Origin: Acinetobacter beijerinckii CIP 110307
Lineage (GTDB): Bacteria; Pseudomonadota; Gammaproteobacteria; Pseudomonadales; Moraxellaceae
NCBI RefSeq assembly: GCF_000369005.1
Contig: NZ_KB849764.1
Location: 749,086-813,085 of the forward strand
Direction of reading: 5' to 3'
Length of the DNA stretch: 64,000 nucleotides
Part shown: positions 24,107 to 33,398 of the stretch, piece by piece
How the letters are laid out: each line of letters opens with the position of its first letter
How positions within the stretch are numbered: the first letter of the stretch is position 1
Notes under the pieces: generated by a model
Told to the model about the DNA's origin: nothing
Seen by the model: the letters and a program-made list of their open reading frames with translations, nothing else
The model's database searches: none
Program-made: the position numbers and the translations under genes

Positions 24107-24757
24107 ATGGCACAGTTCGCAGTCATTGGTTTAGGTAGTTTTGGTGCAACTGTCGCATTAGAGTTAACCAAACTTCATCATGATGTCATTGGGATCGACA
24201 CCATTAAGAGAAATGTTGAAAATCTAGCCGATCAAATCACACATGCTGTTATAGCAGATGCAACAGATGAACATGTTTTAGAAGAACTTAATATTCAGAA
24301 TTGTGATGCAGTTATTGTTGCTATTGGTGAAGATATTGAAGCGAGTATTCTTTGTGTACTTAATCTTAAAAATTTAGGTGTTGAAAAAATATTAGTCAAG
24401 GCTAAAACAAAAGCACATCATACAATTTTATCTCACCTAAATATCACCAAAATCATTCATCCAGAAGAAGATATGGGCGTACGGGTCGCTCAGGCACTGA
24501 ATTATCCAATGGTCAGCCGATATATGGCTTTGGATGATGATCACTATATAATTAAAGTTCCAATCAAAGAAAAATTACAAGGTGTGAACTTATCTGGATT
24601 GATGCATCTATCACCACAAGTTAAACTTTTATTAGTTAAAAGAAATAATCAAATTTTCTATGAAACTGATAGTAGTTTTACTTTAAATCAAGGTGATGTA
24701 CTCATCCTTGAAGGTTTATTAAAAGATCTAAAAAAACTTTCTGAGTGCTTTCAATAA
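24107..24757 (+). CDS. TrkA/KtrA-type potassium channel gating subunit
   Basis: A 216-residue cytoplasmic RCK protein that gates the partner potassium channel. The Rossmann N-domain (1-130) has the nucleotide motif GLGSFG at residues 8-13 and the acidic residue in GIDTIKRNV after strand 2. A C-terminal TrkA-C (RCK_C) domain follows at about 140-216. One RCK unit indicates a KtrA-like rather than a full-length TrkA protein. AAGGATCACT precedes the ATG. It abuts the channel gene with no gap, so the two form an operon. Confidence 0.9.
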   Translation: MAQFAVIGLGSFGATVALELTKLHHDVIGIDTIKRNVENLADQITHAVIADATDEHVLEELNIQNCDAVIVAIGEDIEASILCVLNLKNLGVEKILVKAKTKAHHTILSHLNITKIIHPEEDMGVRVAQALNYPMVSRYMALDDDHYIIKVPIKEKLQGVNLSGLMHLSPQVKLLLVKRNNQIFYETDSSFTLNQGDVLILEGLLKDLKKLSECFQ

Positions 24758-26095
24758 ATGAAAACCAAAACTCATCGTCAAAAGAAATTTAATCTAAGTC
24801 CACCTTCAATGCTTGCGGTTGGATTTTTAAGTTTTATTGTAATTGGAACACTTTTACTTAAACTTCCCTTCGCCAACAAAGGCAATCTGAGTTGGATGGA
24901 TGCTTTATTTACAGCAACTTCAGCTGTAACGATTACAGGTTTGTCTGTAGTGAATTTAAACGAATCCTTTAATCATTTCGGGCAATTCATTATCTTATTA
25001 TTAATTCAGTCTGGAGGTTTAGGTTTTATGACCTTCGCAATTTTGGCAGCCTTAAGTTTGGCACCTAAGATTGGATTAAGACAACAAATGATGGCTCAAG
25101 ATAGCTTAGGTCAAACCAGCCTATCCAAAGTTACTTTTGTAGCAAAAGGTGTTGTCATTTATACACTTTTTTTTGAGTTGATTGGTGTAGTTATTTTAAG
25201 CACGTCTTTTATTCCCATCTATGGTTTTGATCGAGGACTTTATTACTCAGTTTTTTACAGCATATCAGCATTTAACAATGCTGGTTTCTCACTTTTTGAT
25301 AACAGTTTGATTAATTTTCAAAGTCATTATTTAATTTGCTTAACCATCAGTACACTTTACATTTTAGGTGGAATAGGTTTTCTCGTTCTGATTGATGTAA
25401 AACAAAATAAGAGATGGAGTAAACTGAGTCCCAACAGCAAACTCATATTAAGCACAATTGCTATTTTAAATTTGATTGCTTTCATTCTGATCTGGTTATT
25501 AGAATCAAATAATCCTCTGACATTAGGCTCAATGCCTTTAGGCGAACAGGCGATGAATGCTTGGTTTCAAGCAACTGTTCCCCGCTCTTCAGGCTTTAAT
25601 ACAATTGATACTGGTGCGATGGAGCATAGTACTGCTCTCTTAATGATGTTGCTCATGTTCATTGGTGGCGGTTCTCTTAGTACCGCAGGTGGAATTAAGG
25701 TGGGCACTTTTGTGGTTTTATTGCTGTGTGTACTTTCATTTTTACGTCGTAATGAAGAAATTCGTATCTTTAATCATTCAATTTCTCATGAAACGACTTA
25801 CAAAGCCCTTGCTGTTAGTGCTATTACAGGAATGCTTGTATTTATAGGGTGCTTTATTATTTTCTTATTGGAGCCAAAATTAGATGTGATGGATTTGATG
25901 TTTGAAGTTGTCTCAGCTGCTTGTACAGTGGGTTTATCACGTGGCGTTACAAGTGAGTTGCATGATGGTAGTTTATTTATATTGAGTCTACTCATGTATA
26001 CGGGAAGACTTGGTCCACTCACGCTTGCATATCTCATAGCCACTCCGAAAAAAAGTCGCTTGAAACATGCAAATGCTAATATTCAAATTGGATAA
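24758..26095 (+). CDS. TrkH/KtrB-family potassium transporter
   Basis: A 445-residue membrane protein importing K+ (or Na+-coupled K+). Four selectivity-filter half-loops are visible: SAVTITGLS near residue 55, SAFNNAGFS, PRSSGFNTI and SAACTVGLSRG near 385. The length matches KtrB (about 450) rather than TrkH/TrkG (about 485). The ATG follows the gating-subunit stop directly (TAAATG) with a poor ribosome-binding site, so translation is coupled. The 3' end overlaps the convergent C39-like gene by 13 bases. Confidence 0.9.
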   Translation: MKTKTHRQKKFNLSPPSMLAVGFLSFIVIGTLLLKLPFANKGNLSWMDALFTATSAVTITGLSVVNLNESFNHFGQFIILLLIQSGGLGFMTFAILAALSLAPKIGLRQQMMAQDSLGQTSLSKVTFVAKGVVIYTLFFELIGVVILSTSFIPIYGFDRGLYYSVFYSISAFNNAGFSLFDNSLINFQSHYLICLTISTLYILGGIGFLVLIDVKQNKRWSKLSPNSKLILSTIAILNLIAFILIWLLESNNPLTLGSMPLGEQAMNAWFQATVPRSSGFNTIDTGAMEHSTALLMMLLMFIGGGSLSTAGGIKVGTFVVLLLCVLSFLRRNEEIRIFNHSISHETTYKALAVSAITGMLVFIGCFIIFLLEPKLDVMDLMFEVVSAACTVGLSRGVTSELHDGSLFILSLLMYTGRLGPLTLAYLIATPKKSRLKHANANIQIG

Positions 26096-26610
26096 TAATT
26101 TACCGGTTGCTCAATCACAATTGCTTGCTGGCAAACCCCTTCGGCTTGATGTTGTTGTTCAAATACATATTTGGACATCACATCAAAATGATCACAAAAA
26201 CTGATTTCGCTTTCATCCATTGAATAGACAAGGGATTGATTACCTACGCCTTGTAAAGTGTCATAAAACACGATCACAAATTTACCTTCTTCATACTGCT
26301 GCTGAAGCTGAGGATACGTTAAAGCTGCTTCAATGGGTATTTGGAGAAGCTGAGCATCGAGATAAATTTGCTTTTCATTTTGATCCATATCAGGGTCAGG
26401 CGCAGTATAAAATGAGACGTTAAAGCCTAATTTTTTCAGTGCCACAGCCAAAGCAATTGTAAAAGTTCCCTCTTGATGATCATGTCGACACAATCGAATT
26501 AAATCAGCAATATCAATACTTGTTTGATATTGCTTTAAAATCAACCAAACGGCGAAAACTCCACAATTTGCTTCAAGCTGTAATAATGGTTTTGGAATAT
26601 TTAAACTCAT
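26083..26610 (-). CDS. Peptidase C39-like protein, probably without full catalytic set
   Basis: A 175-residue protein whose N-terminus (LQLEANCGVFAVWLILKQY) matches the cysteine region of the C39-like papain fold, followed by DIADLIRLCRHDHQEGTF, typical of the helical part. The usual GH(F/W)VVV histidine position reads GVGNQSLVYSMDE, so the histidine seems replaced. It may be an inactive relative or have moved its base. It has no export signal. The ATG follows the pldA stop directly (TAAATG), so it is cotranscribed with pldA. Confidence 0.6.
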   Translation of the reverse strand: MSLNIPKPLLQLEANCGVFAVWLILKQYQTSIDIADLIRLCRHDHQEGTFTIALAVALKKLGFNVSFYTAPDPDMDQNEKQIYLDAQLLQIPIEAALTYPQLQQQYEEGKFVIVFYDTLQGVGNQSLVYSMDESEISFCDHFDVMSKYVFEQQHQAEGVCQQAIVIEQPVNYYPI

Positions 26611-27780
26611 TTAATACCAATTCATTAATGAGACACCAAGCCCCGCATAAGTCGCGCGATGATTATAATCAATCAAACTCTCACCATAACCATCAAACAA
26701 CTGCAAATGTCCGCGCAATTTACCTTTAATCGGGAAAGCCCAATCAAATTGAACAGCACCATGCGAACGATCACCACCTTTTAATGAATGACGCAGCATG
26801 AGAGAAAATTCATTTGCATTATGACGATAGAAGGCAGTTAAATCGCCACGTCCCATATAATCTTTAATATCAGGATTATTATCGTCTTTTGCATCTTCTT
26901 CTACCCGATACCAAGGACGTAACATCAATGCAAAATTGTCTTTTTCAAAGCCTAGATTGAAAATAACGCGATTCCAACTACGTGATAAAGGATCAGAACG
27001 ACCATTAGATTGGTGATTTAAAGTTACACCAAGTAAACGTGCATTTAGACCTAGAATTTCATAGTTTGTTCTAAACATTAAACTTGCTTCAGGTTCGTAA
27101 TTCGTTTCTCGAAATGGGCGTGATTCTTCTGAGTTATATACTTGCCATCTTGATGATTGTGTATACCCCAACCACAAATCACCATTATTCCCGAAAATAT
27201 TTTCCAACGCTTTAGTTTTCAGTGAAAGTTGAAATTTAGCTTCACTTGATGTTAGTTCTTGTTTATCTGTTACCGTATTTTGAGGATTTGGGCTGCTTGG
27301 GAATTCGTTTTTATCACTCGTCCAAAATACAGGAAGTAAATAAACAGGTTGGTATCCTCGAATATTCCATACCCCTAATTTACTTTCTTCCGACAGTTCC
27401 CAACGTCGATCAAGTAATGAAACATTCGGATCAAACTTAGGCGCGGCACTGAACAAATGCAAATCACTCACCTTTTGAACAACTTTTTCTTTTAAGCTTT
27501 CAGGCTGTGATTGCTGATTTTCAATTTTAGCAACTGCTGGAGATGCTGCGATAACGGGTTCAGATACCTGAGGTTGAGCTTGAATAACCGTTGGGGCTTT
27601 AAACAGACTGTCATAACAAGCCAAACGATCAGCACTAGATGCTAATGCAACACAAGCTTCAGCAGTTGCAGGGCTTGCAGGTTCAGTAACTTGAGCACTT
27701 GCATATGAAGTAGTTAAAGAGCTAAGTATGGCAAGCACACTTAACTCCAAATGACTACGTTCAAAAGATTTGAACGCCAT
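26611..27780 (-). CDS. pldA: Outer-membrane phospholipase A (PldA)
   Basis: A 389-residue secreted beta-barrel phospholipase A1/A2 that degrades phospholipids misplaced in the outer leaflet. A signal peptide covers about 1-29 (SYASA). A family-specific N-terminal segment with two Cys (ACVALASSADRLACYDS) precedes the barrel. The active-site block NHQSNGRSDPLSRSWNR near residue 255 holds the catalytic His and Ser and the Asn of the triad region. The protein ends with Trp-Tyr, an outer-membrane C-terminal aromatic. CGGAGAAATTT precedes the ATG. A C39-like gene follows directly and preP lies upstream. Confidence 0.94.
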   Translation of the reverse strand: MAFKSFERSHLELSVLAILSSLTTSYASAQVTEPASPATAEACVALASSADRLACYDSLFKAPTVIQAQPQVSEPVIAASPAVAKIENQQSQPESLKEKVVQKVSDLHLFSAAPKFDPNVSLLDRRWELSEESKLGVWNIRGYQPVYLLPVFWTSDKNEFPSSPNPQNTVTDKQELTSSEAKFQLSLKTKALENIFGNNGDLWLGYTQSSRWQVYNSEESRPFRETNYEPEASLMFRTNYEILGLNARLLGVTLNHQSNGRSDPLSRSWNRVIFNLGFEKDNFALMLRPWYRVEEDAKDDNNPDIKDYMGRGDLTAFYRHNANEFSLMLRHSLKGGDRSHGAVQFDWAFPIKGKLRGHLQLFDGYGESLIDYNHRATYAGLGVSLMNWY

Positions 27781-27801
27781 AAATTTCTCCGATGCTTTAT
27801 T

Positions 27802-30741
27802 TTAATTCACTTGTTGAATTTTAAATCCAAGTTTTTGCAATTCATCTCGTTTTGCAAATGGTGCTACAACAGCTTTTACTGGTGTTTGCTCCAGCAAATA
27901 TTGTTTTGCTACACGTTTTAAATCATCTAAATTTACATTTAATAATCTTTCACGCAAAGTTTTTCTGAACTTTGGTGTGCGCGCATGTAACAAAGCATAA
28001 CAAGCCGTAATGGCTTCACCAGCAGGCGAACCTGGTTTATCCATGCTTGCCACTAATCCTAAAATCGCTTCTTCAAGTTGATGTGCTTGTTGCTCTGTAT
28101 TTAATAACCATTGAACACTCGCCTCAAAGTCACTAAAAGTCTCTGCTAAACGTGGATCTCGATAACTATAGAAACGGAATGAACAAGCATTTCCATCATA
28201 ACTTGCCCCACCGCCATAAGCGCCACCTTTTTCACGGATTGCACTATGCAAGAACCCGTTACGCAAATAAGCAGCTAAGACCATAAGCGAAGCAGCATCA
28301 GGGTGAGCAACATCTACTGCTTGATATGCCGCACAGCAAAATTGAACATTTGTTTGAATCAACCAAGCTTCATCATGATTTGTGTTGATTTGCTCTAGTT
28401 GAGTTAAAGCAACCGCTGTTTTATCAACTGCTAATTTATCCCAAACATTCTGAACCTCTTCAACCAAACGATCAGATTGATGCTCTTCACAAACCAATAA
28501 GAATTGTTTAGGTGCTTGCATAAGTTTTCGATGAATCGATTGCAACTCAGCAATCAACGCGTCATAAGCTGCTTCATCTTGATCGATCTTAGCCACAAGC
28601 TCACTCAACCAATTTAATGCACCTAAACCAGTATTATGATAATCACGGCGAGCTAATGCACTCATTTGACGAGAAGCTGCCTGCATAGCATAGCTATGAC
28701 CGGAACCAGATAAACGCGAATGCCAACGTGTTTTCCGTTGCTGTAACAACTCAATAATTCGATCTTTTTCATCAAAACGAAGCTGTTCAAATGCAAGTTT
28801 TAACAACTGAATTGCATCGAGTTTTTGTGTAAGCGATTTTGTGGTCAAGGTTAACCAAGCGCTAATTCGATCTTTATCATCAACCTTACTACGTAAAGAT
28901 GCTCCCATTCCCAAACCACCGCTAACAGCTGTTTGGATTTGCTGAAACTCGAGATAATCATATTCATCTGCACCAACCTCTCCCATTAAAATTGAGAGTA
29001 AATTGAAGTAAGGCGATTGTACGATCTCATCAGGAATTTGAATCAAAACTTGTTGATAATAAATACCATTGGTACCTGCATGATATAGGTTTAGAGGTGT
29101 GTCTAATCCATTGCAGATAATCTCACGCAGTTGACCTTGTACAATTTGCAATTCAGCGGGTATATCTTCTAAACCTACTTTAGGCAACAATTCTAGGTTG
29201 TCAGGTGTGTCTTGACGTTGCTTTAGCGCTTCCGTCTTTTCTCTGATCTCAACTTTTTCAGCATCAGTTAGATTCGCAGTAATTTCTGCAAGTCGATCTT
29301 TTTCTTCTTGCTGCTCATTTATAGATTTCGTCGCGTCAGGTATAAGTGTCATTTGCACTCGGTGCTGATTATCTAATAAATGAGTTTGAATTAAATTGGA
29401 TAACCACATCGGGTCTTTTAATTCTTCTTTGACCTGCTCAATTGCACCATCAACATCCCAAACATGAATTGGGTCATTATGATGAATTGCACTGCCTAAA
29501 CCATTTAAAATCAAGCTCAAACCATACGGTGTGCCATCACCATTAATTTCACGTTGATGTAATTCAATTTGATGAAGAATTGCTTCAACTAAATCAGTAT
29601 CAATGGGTTTAGAAGCAACTTCATTTAAAATATTTAACACGCCATTTTTAAATGTTTCAGCATGTTCGGCATCTGAACCTTGTACACCACAATAGAAAGT
29701 CATTTCAAAGTTACTATCATCTACACCCATCAAAGGGCCAGTAGACTGCGCATAACCGCATGTTTCTAAATAATGACGTAATGGCGAAGCAGAATTTTCT
29801 AATAAAATTCCTTCAACTAAGCGCATACCTAAGCGAAGTTTAATATCACTGGTTTCTGGCAATAGCCATGACATAACATGATACGTTTTATCTTTTAAAT
29901 CTTCGCTATCGACCGCATAACTTTCAGTCACTTCAATTGGTGCAGTTAGGCGTTGCTCTGGTTGAGAATATAATGTTGTCCCTTTTGAAAATTTGTGCAA
30001 AGCCAATTTTTCAAACTGCTCTTGCAACTCATAAGCACTTTGATTACCAAAAGTCATAAATACTGCATTACTTGGATGATAATGCGTTTTATAAAATTCA
30101 ACCAACTGTTCGTAGCTTAAATCGGGAATGTCTTTAGGATCACCGCCGGAGTTGTAGTGATACGTTGTTTTAGGGAATAAATGATAAGCAAGCTGATGAT
30201 AGAGTTGATCTGTAGGGGAACTCATTGCTCCTTTCATTTCATTAAAAACAACACCTTTATAAACGGCTTGATCATTTTCAAGCTCGATACGAATACCTTC
30301 TTGAGCAAAATCCAATGGATTTAAATTCGCAGCGAAAGCAGCATCTAAATATACAGACAATAAGTTTTGAAAATCTTTTTTATTTTGAGTTGCAAAAGGA
30401 TAAGCTGTCCAATCTGCAGCAGTGAATGCGTTCATAAAAGTATTAAGCGAACGACGAATCATCAAAAAGAATGGATCTCGTACAGGAAATTTCTCAGAAC
30501 CACATAAAGCAGTATGTTCTAAGATGTGCGCTGTACCTTTTGAATCCATAGGTTGCGTTCTAAATGCAACCAAAAATACATTTTCATCATTCGTAGTTGC
30601 CAAGTGGTAATGTGCCGCACCTGTCACTTTATGCTTATATTCTGAAACTTGAATATCCAGTGCTTCTACATGATGTTGACGTAATAGCTGAAACGCAGGG
30701 TGAATCGTTTGAGTTATGCTTTCAGAAACATCGACCGTCAT
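27802..30741 (-). CDS. M16C metallopeptidase, PreP/Cym1-like
   Basis: A 979-residue zinc peptidase of the insulinase superfamily, presequence-protease type. The inverted zinc motif HILEHTALCGSEKFPVRDPF (HxxEH) is near residue 72, and the distal Glu is in IELENDQAVYKGVVFNEMKG near 150. An M16C-associated domain spans about 470-720. The closing region has KGGAYGGGAS. Such enzymes degrade short peptides; the role here is probably cytoplasmic peptide clearance. GGAGATCAC precedes the ATG. It lies 21 bases upstream of pldA on the same strand. Confidence 0.92.
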   Translation of the reverse strand: MTVDVSESITQTIHPAFQLLRQHHVEALDIQVSEYKHKVTGAAHYHLATTNDENVFLVAFRTQPMDSKGTAHILEHTALCGSEKFPVRDPFFLMIRRSLNTFMNAFTAADWTAYPFATQNKKDFQNLLSVYLDAAFAANLNPLDFAQEGIRIELENDQAVYKGVVFNEMKGAMSSPTDQLYHQLAYHLFPKTTYHYNSGGDPKDIPDLSYEQLVEFYKTHYHPSNAVFMTFGNQSAYELQEQFEKLALHKFSKGTTLYSQPEQRLTAPIEVTESYAVDSEDLKDKTYHVMSWLLPETSDIKLRLGMRLVEGILLENSASPLRHYLETCGYAQSTGPLMGVDDSNFEMTFYCGVQGSDAEHAETFKNGVLNILNEVASKPIDTDLVEAILHQIELHQREINGDGTPYGLSLILNGLGSAIHHNDPIHVWDVDGAIEQVKEELKDPMWLSNLIQTHLLDNQHRVQMTLIPDATKSINEQQEEKDRLAEITANLTDAEKVEIREKTEALKQRQDTPDNLELLPKVGLEDIPAELQIVQGQLREIICNGLDTPLNLYHAGTNGIYYQQVLIQIPDEIVQSPYFNLLSILMGEVGADEYDYLEFQQIQTAVSGGLGMGASLRSKVDDKDRISAWLTLTTKSLTQKLDAIQLLKLAFEQLRFDEKDRIIELLQQRKTRWHSRLSGSGHSYAMQAASRQMSALARRDYHNTGLGALNWLSELVAKIDQDEAAYDALIAELQSIHRKLMQAPKQFLLVCEEHQSDRLVEEVQNVWDKLAVDKTAVALTQLEQINTNHDEAWLIQTNVQFCCAAYQAVDVAHPDAASLMVLAAYLRNGFLHSAIREKGGAYGGGASYDGNACSFRFYSYRDPRLAETFSDFEASVQWLLNTEQQAHQLEEAILGLVASMDKPGSPAGEAITACYALLHARTPKFRKTLRERLLNVNLDDLKRVAKQYLLEQTPVKAVVAPFAKRDELQKLGFKIQQVN

Positions 30742-30868
30742 GTGATCTCCAATTTATCTATCTAAGTAATTACAATTGATAATAAAGAGTCTACCTAAGA
30801 ATAGATATCGATATCCATGTAAATTACTATGTTTTTGTAGAAAAAATCAGCGAGTGCGCTTAATCATA

Positions 30869-31321
30869 TCAGTTGATGATTTTCCTAAAAGTTGTTTTAT
30901 ATAAGGCAACGTATTCATATCCATTCTTAAGATAAAACTGCGCTGCGTCACCTGTATCAGTATATAAATGCAGCTCCAAAAAGTATTTTTGGGCAAAATT
31001 TTCGATTTCTTTTAATAAATGACTTCCAATTCCATATTTTCGAAAATTCGGATGAACATAAAAACGACGCAAACGACCGATCATAGTTGAATGATTGTAT
31101 GGATCTTGATTTAACCCACCTACTGCGACGAGTTCATTGTTCATATAAGCAAAAAATAATCCTTCACCCTGTTTATTAAAACAATTATCTTTGGAAATAA
31201 ACTCTTGTTTTAATCTTTTGAGAAATCGAAACCCCTCTTGTTCAGAAAAATCAATGAGAATATCAATTTCTTTCAACAGATCTAAAACTCTACAGATAGT
31301 GACTTGATTCGACACTTCCAA
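30869..31321 (-). CDS. GNAT-family N-acetyltransferase
   Basis: A 150-residue acetyl-CoA-dependent acetyltransferase. The acetyl-CoA site is RRFYVHPNFRKYGIGSHLL near residue 88, with GxGxG-like KYGIG, and YLKNGYEYV closes the fold. The substrate is unknown. I place the start at the TTG at 31321, since AAGGAG lies 6 bases before it. The frame is open to an ATG at 31387, but that adds a non-GNAT Lys-rich N-terminus and intrudes on the divergent promoter. Confidence 0.8.
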   Translation of the reverse strand: MEVSNQVTICRVLDLLKEIDILIDFSEQEGFRFLKRLKQEFISKDNCFNKQGEGLFFAYMNNELVAVGGLNQDPYNHSTMIGRLRRFYVHPNFRKYGIGSHLLKEIENFAQKYFLELHLYTDTGDAAQFYLKNGYEYVALYKTTFRKIIN

Positions 31322-31428
31322 CTTTTTCTCCTTTTTATAAATAATCTCACCTGATTTTTCGCTACAAACTACAGTAAATCTGAGCATTAGTGTAAACTTT
31401 GGTTTTTGTTTTTACTGTGATGACTAAC

Positions 31429-32442
31429 ATGGCAACTGTTGATCTTTTTGCAATTGGAAATGCACTCATTGACCAAGAATTTAAAGTCTCTAATGAGTTT
31501 TTAACACAGCAAGCATTGCAAAAAGGCACAATGCAGTTAACCGATGGTGATACTCAAGCAACCTTATATCAACAATTACAACAAACCCAAGTCTACAAAG
31601 GACAAGCCAGTGGCGGTTCTGCTGCAAATACTACTGTGGCATTTAGTGCATTAGGTGGATCAGCTTTTTATGGTTGCCGAGTGGGTAATGATGAACTCGG
31701 ATCGATTTACCTCAATGGATTAAATGAAGCAGGAATTAAGACTGCTCAACAATCTATTAGTGAGGGTGTTACGGGTACGTGTATGGTACTGATTAGCCCT
31801 GACTCAGAACGCACGATGCATACCTACCTTGGCATTACGGCAGAACTTAGTGATGAGCAAATTGATTTTGAACCACTTAAAACAGCTAAATGGCTCTATA
31901 TTGAAGGATATTTATCGACCAGTGATACTGCACGTACCGCGGTAAAGCAAGCTCGTGAAATTGCAAAAGCAAATGGGGTTAAAATTGCGCTTTCATTATC
32001 AGATCCAGCGATGGTGCAATATGCTCGCCAAGGATTAGAAGAGTTAATGGATGATGGTGTTGATCTACTCTTCTGTAATGAACAAGAAGCTTTAATGTTT
32101 ACCAATACAGAAAGTCTGACTGCTGCAATTGAAGCTTTAAAAATCAATAATCAACATATCGTGATTACTCAAGGTGCAAATGGAGCGACAATTGTTGATC
32201 CAACACAACAATTCCATGTTGCTGGTCGTGAAGTAAATGCTGTAGATACCAATGGTGCTGGTGATGCATTTGCGGGTGCTTTTCTCTATGCAATTAATAC
32301 AGGTTTAAACTTAGTTGCTGCCGCACAGCTAGCTATTCTTATTTCAAGTGAAGTCGTCGCTCAGTTCGGTCCGCGTTTAGAAGTAACGAACTATGCCAAA
32401 CTTTTTGAACAATTTAAAAATGCTCAACAGGAATGTGCTTAA
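31429..32442 (+). CDS. PfkB-family sugar/nucleoside kinase (adenosine kinase-like)
   Basis: A 337-residue kinase of the ribokinase/PfkB family. The N-terminal signature is DLFAIGNALIDQEFKV; GQASGGSAANTTVAFSALGG near residue 60 is the substrate lid region. The C-terminal ATP/anion-hole motif DTNGAGDAFAGAF near 280 holds the catalytic Asp. Similar Acinetobacter proteins are annotated adenosine kinase, but the sugar specificity is not proved by sequence. In-frame ATGs exist at 31399, 31420 and 31429; the last matches the family start. A Rieske gene follows one base after its stop. Confidence 0.88.
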   Translation: MATVDLFAIGNALIDQEFKVSNEFLTQQALQKGTMQLTDGDTQATLYQQLQQTQVYKGQASGGSAANTTVAFSALGGSAFYGCRVGNDELGSIYLNGLNEAGIKTAQQSISEGVTGTCMVLISPDSERTMHTYLGITAELSDEQIDFEPLKTAKWLYIEGYLSTSDTARTAVKQAREIAKANGVKIALSLSDPAMVQYARQGLEELMDDGVDLLFCNEQEALMFTNTESLTAAIEALKINNQHIVITQGANGATIVDPTQQFHVAGREVNAVDTNGAGDAFAGAFLYAINTGLNLVAAAQLAILISSEVVAQFGPRLEVTNYAKLFEQFKNAQQECA

Positions 32443-32443
32443 A

Positions 32444-32764
32444 ATGGAAAAAATTTGCATGACTGAAGAAGTACCTGAGCGTGAGTCTCGTACATACGAC
32501 ACCATGAAAGGTACAACAATTTTCATTACCCAAAAAGATGGCAGTTTTTATGCCTATCAGAATGTTTGTCCGCATTTACAAACAGAACTTGAGTATCTTG
32601 AGAATCAATTTTTAGACCAAGACCGTGAATATATTCAATGCTCTACTCATGGGGCTTTATTTTCTGTAGAAACAGGTGAATGTATATCTGGACCATGTCT
32701 CGGTGACTTCCTAGAAAAAGTTAAGTTGGAAGTTCATTCTGATGGTGGTATTTATATTGATTAA
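32444..32764 (+). CDS. Small Rieske [2Fe-2S] protein
   Basis: A 106-residue soluble ferredoxin-like Rieske protein. CPHL near residue 45 and CSTHGALF near 70 supply the two Cys and two His cluster ligands (CxH...CxxH). It has no transmembrane anchor, so it resembles NirD/BphF-type electron carriers rather than the bc1 subunit. The partner is unknown. The ATG is one base after the kinase stop, and AGGA lies upstream, so it is cotranscribed with the kinase. Confidence 0.87.
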   Translation: MEKICMTEEVPERESRTYDTMKGTTIFITQKDGSFYAYQNVCPHLQTELEYLENQFLDQDREYIQCSTHGALFSVETGECISGPCLGDFLEKVKLEVHSDGGIYID

Positions 32765-32774
32765 TGTTCAGTAA

Positions 32775-33398
32775 ATGAATTCTGCAATGACTGAGTTTTT
32801 TCTTAATTACTATCTAATGCCATTTCATATGAGCGTAGTCGCTTTGATTATGCTGAGCATTGCAGAAACCATTGGAATATTTATCGGCTTACGTCCGAGC
32901 CATCTTGTCAAAAGGCTGACTCCCGACTGGCTATTGAACTCTCCGTTGTTAGATGTAAAATTTTCTAAATACCTCATTTTTGTTTTTTTACTGATTAATT
33001 TTAGCTTTGCAGGCTATTTTTTAGAATTATCATTTTTTGCTCTACAGCACTATTTCATTTCACCTTATTATCTTTTTATTCCTGCATTAATTATTGATAT
33101 TTTCTTTACTGTATTTATGATCCACTGTTTAGATCAGGTCATAAAACCTAAAGTCACACATACTCATACCAATCTAGTGGGGCGATTAGCTACGATCTCT
33201 ACAGGAAATGCTCGCCCTGGGTTTTCAGCACAAGCTAGAGTTAGGAATGAATTCGGACAATTGTATTATGTTCAAGTAGAACCCGAGTACGGAGAACTTG
33301 AACTCCAATCACAAGTACTTTTAATTAGTCAAAAGTCAAATTCACATTATTTGGCAAAAAAAATATCCACATCTAATAAATTATTTACTGCAGATTAA
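32775..33398 (+). CDS. YqiJ-like membrane protein with C-terminal OB/NfeD-like domain
   Basis: A 207-residue protein with three hydrophobic spans at about 15-37, 66-88 and 95-115, then a beta-rich soluble domain (LVGRLATISTGNARPGFSAQARV...). This matches the YqiJ/DUF1449 pattern, whose partner is usually the flotillin YqiK. No flotillin gene is adjacent here. It follows the Rieske gene by 10 bases. The start may be the ATG at 32775 or 32787. The physiological role is unknown. Confidence 0.75.
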   Translation: MNSAMTEFFLNYYLMPFHMSVVALIMLSIAETIGIFIGLRPSHLVKRLTPDWLLNSPLLDVKFSKYLIFVFLLINFSFAGYFLELSFFALQHYFISPYYLFIPALIIDIFFTVFMIHCLDQVIKPKVTHTHTNLVGRLATISTGNARPGFSAQARVRNEFGQLYYVQVEPEYGELELQSQVLLISQKSNSHYLAKKISTSNKLFTAD

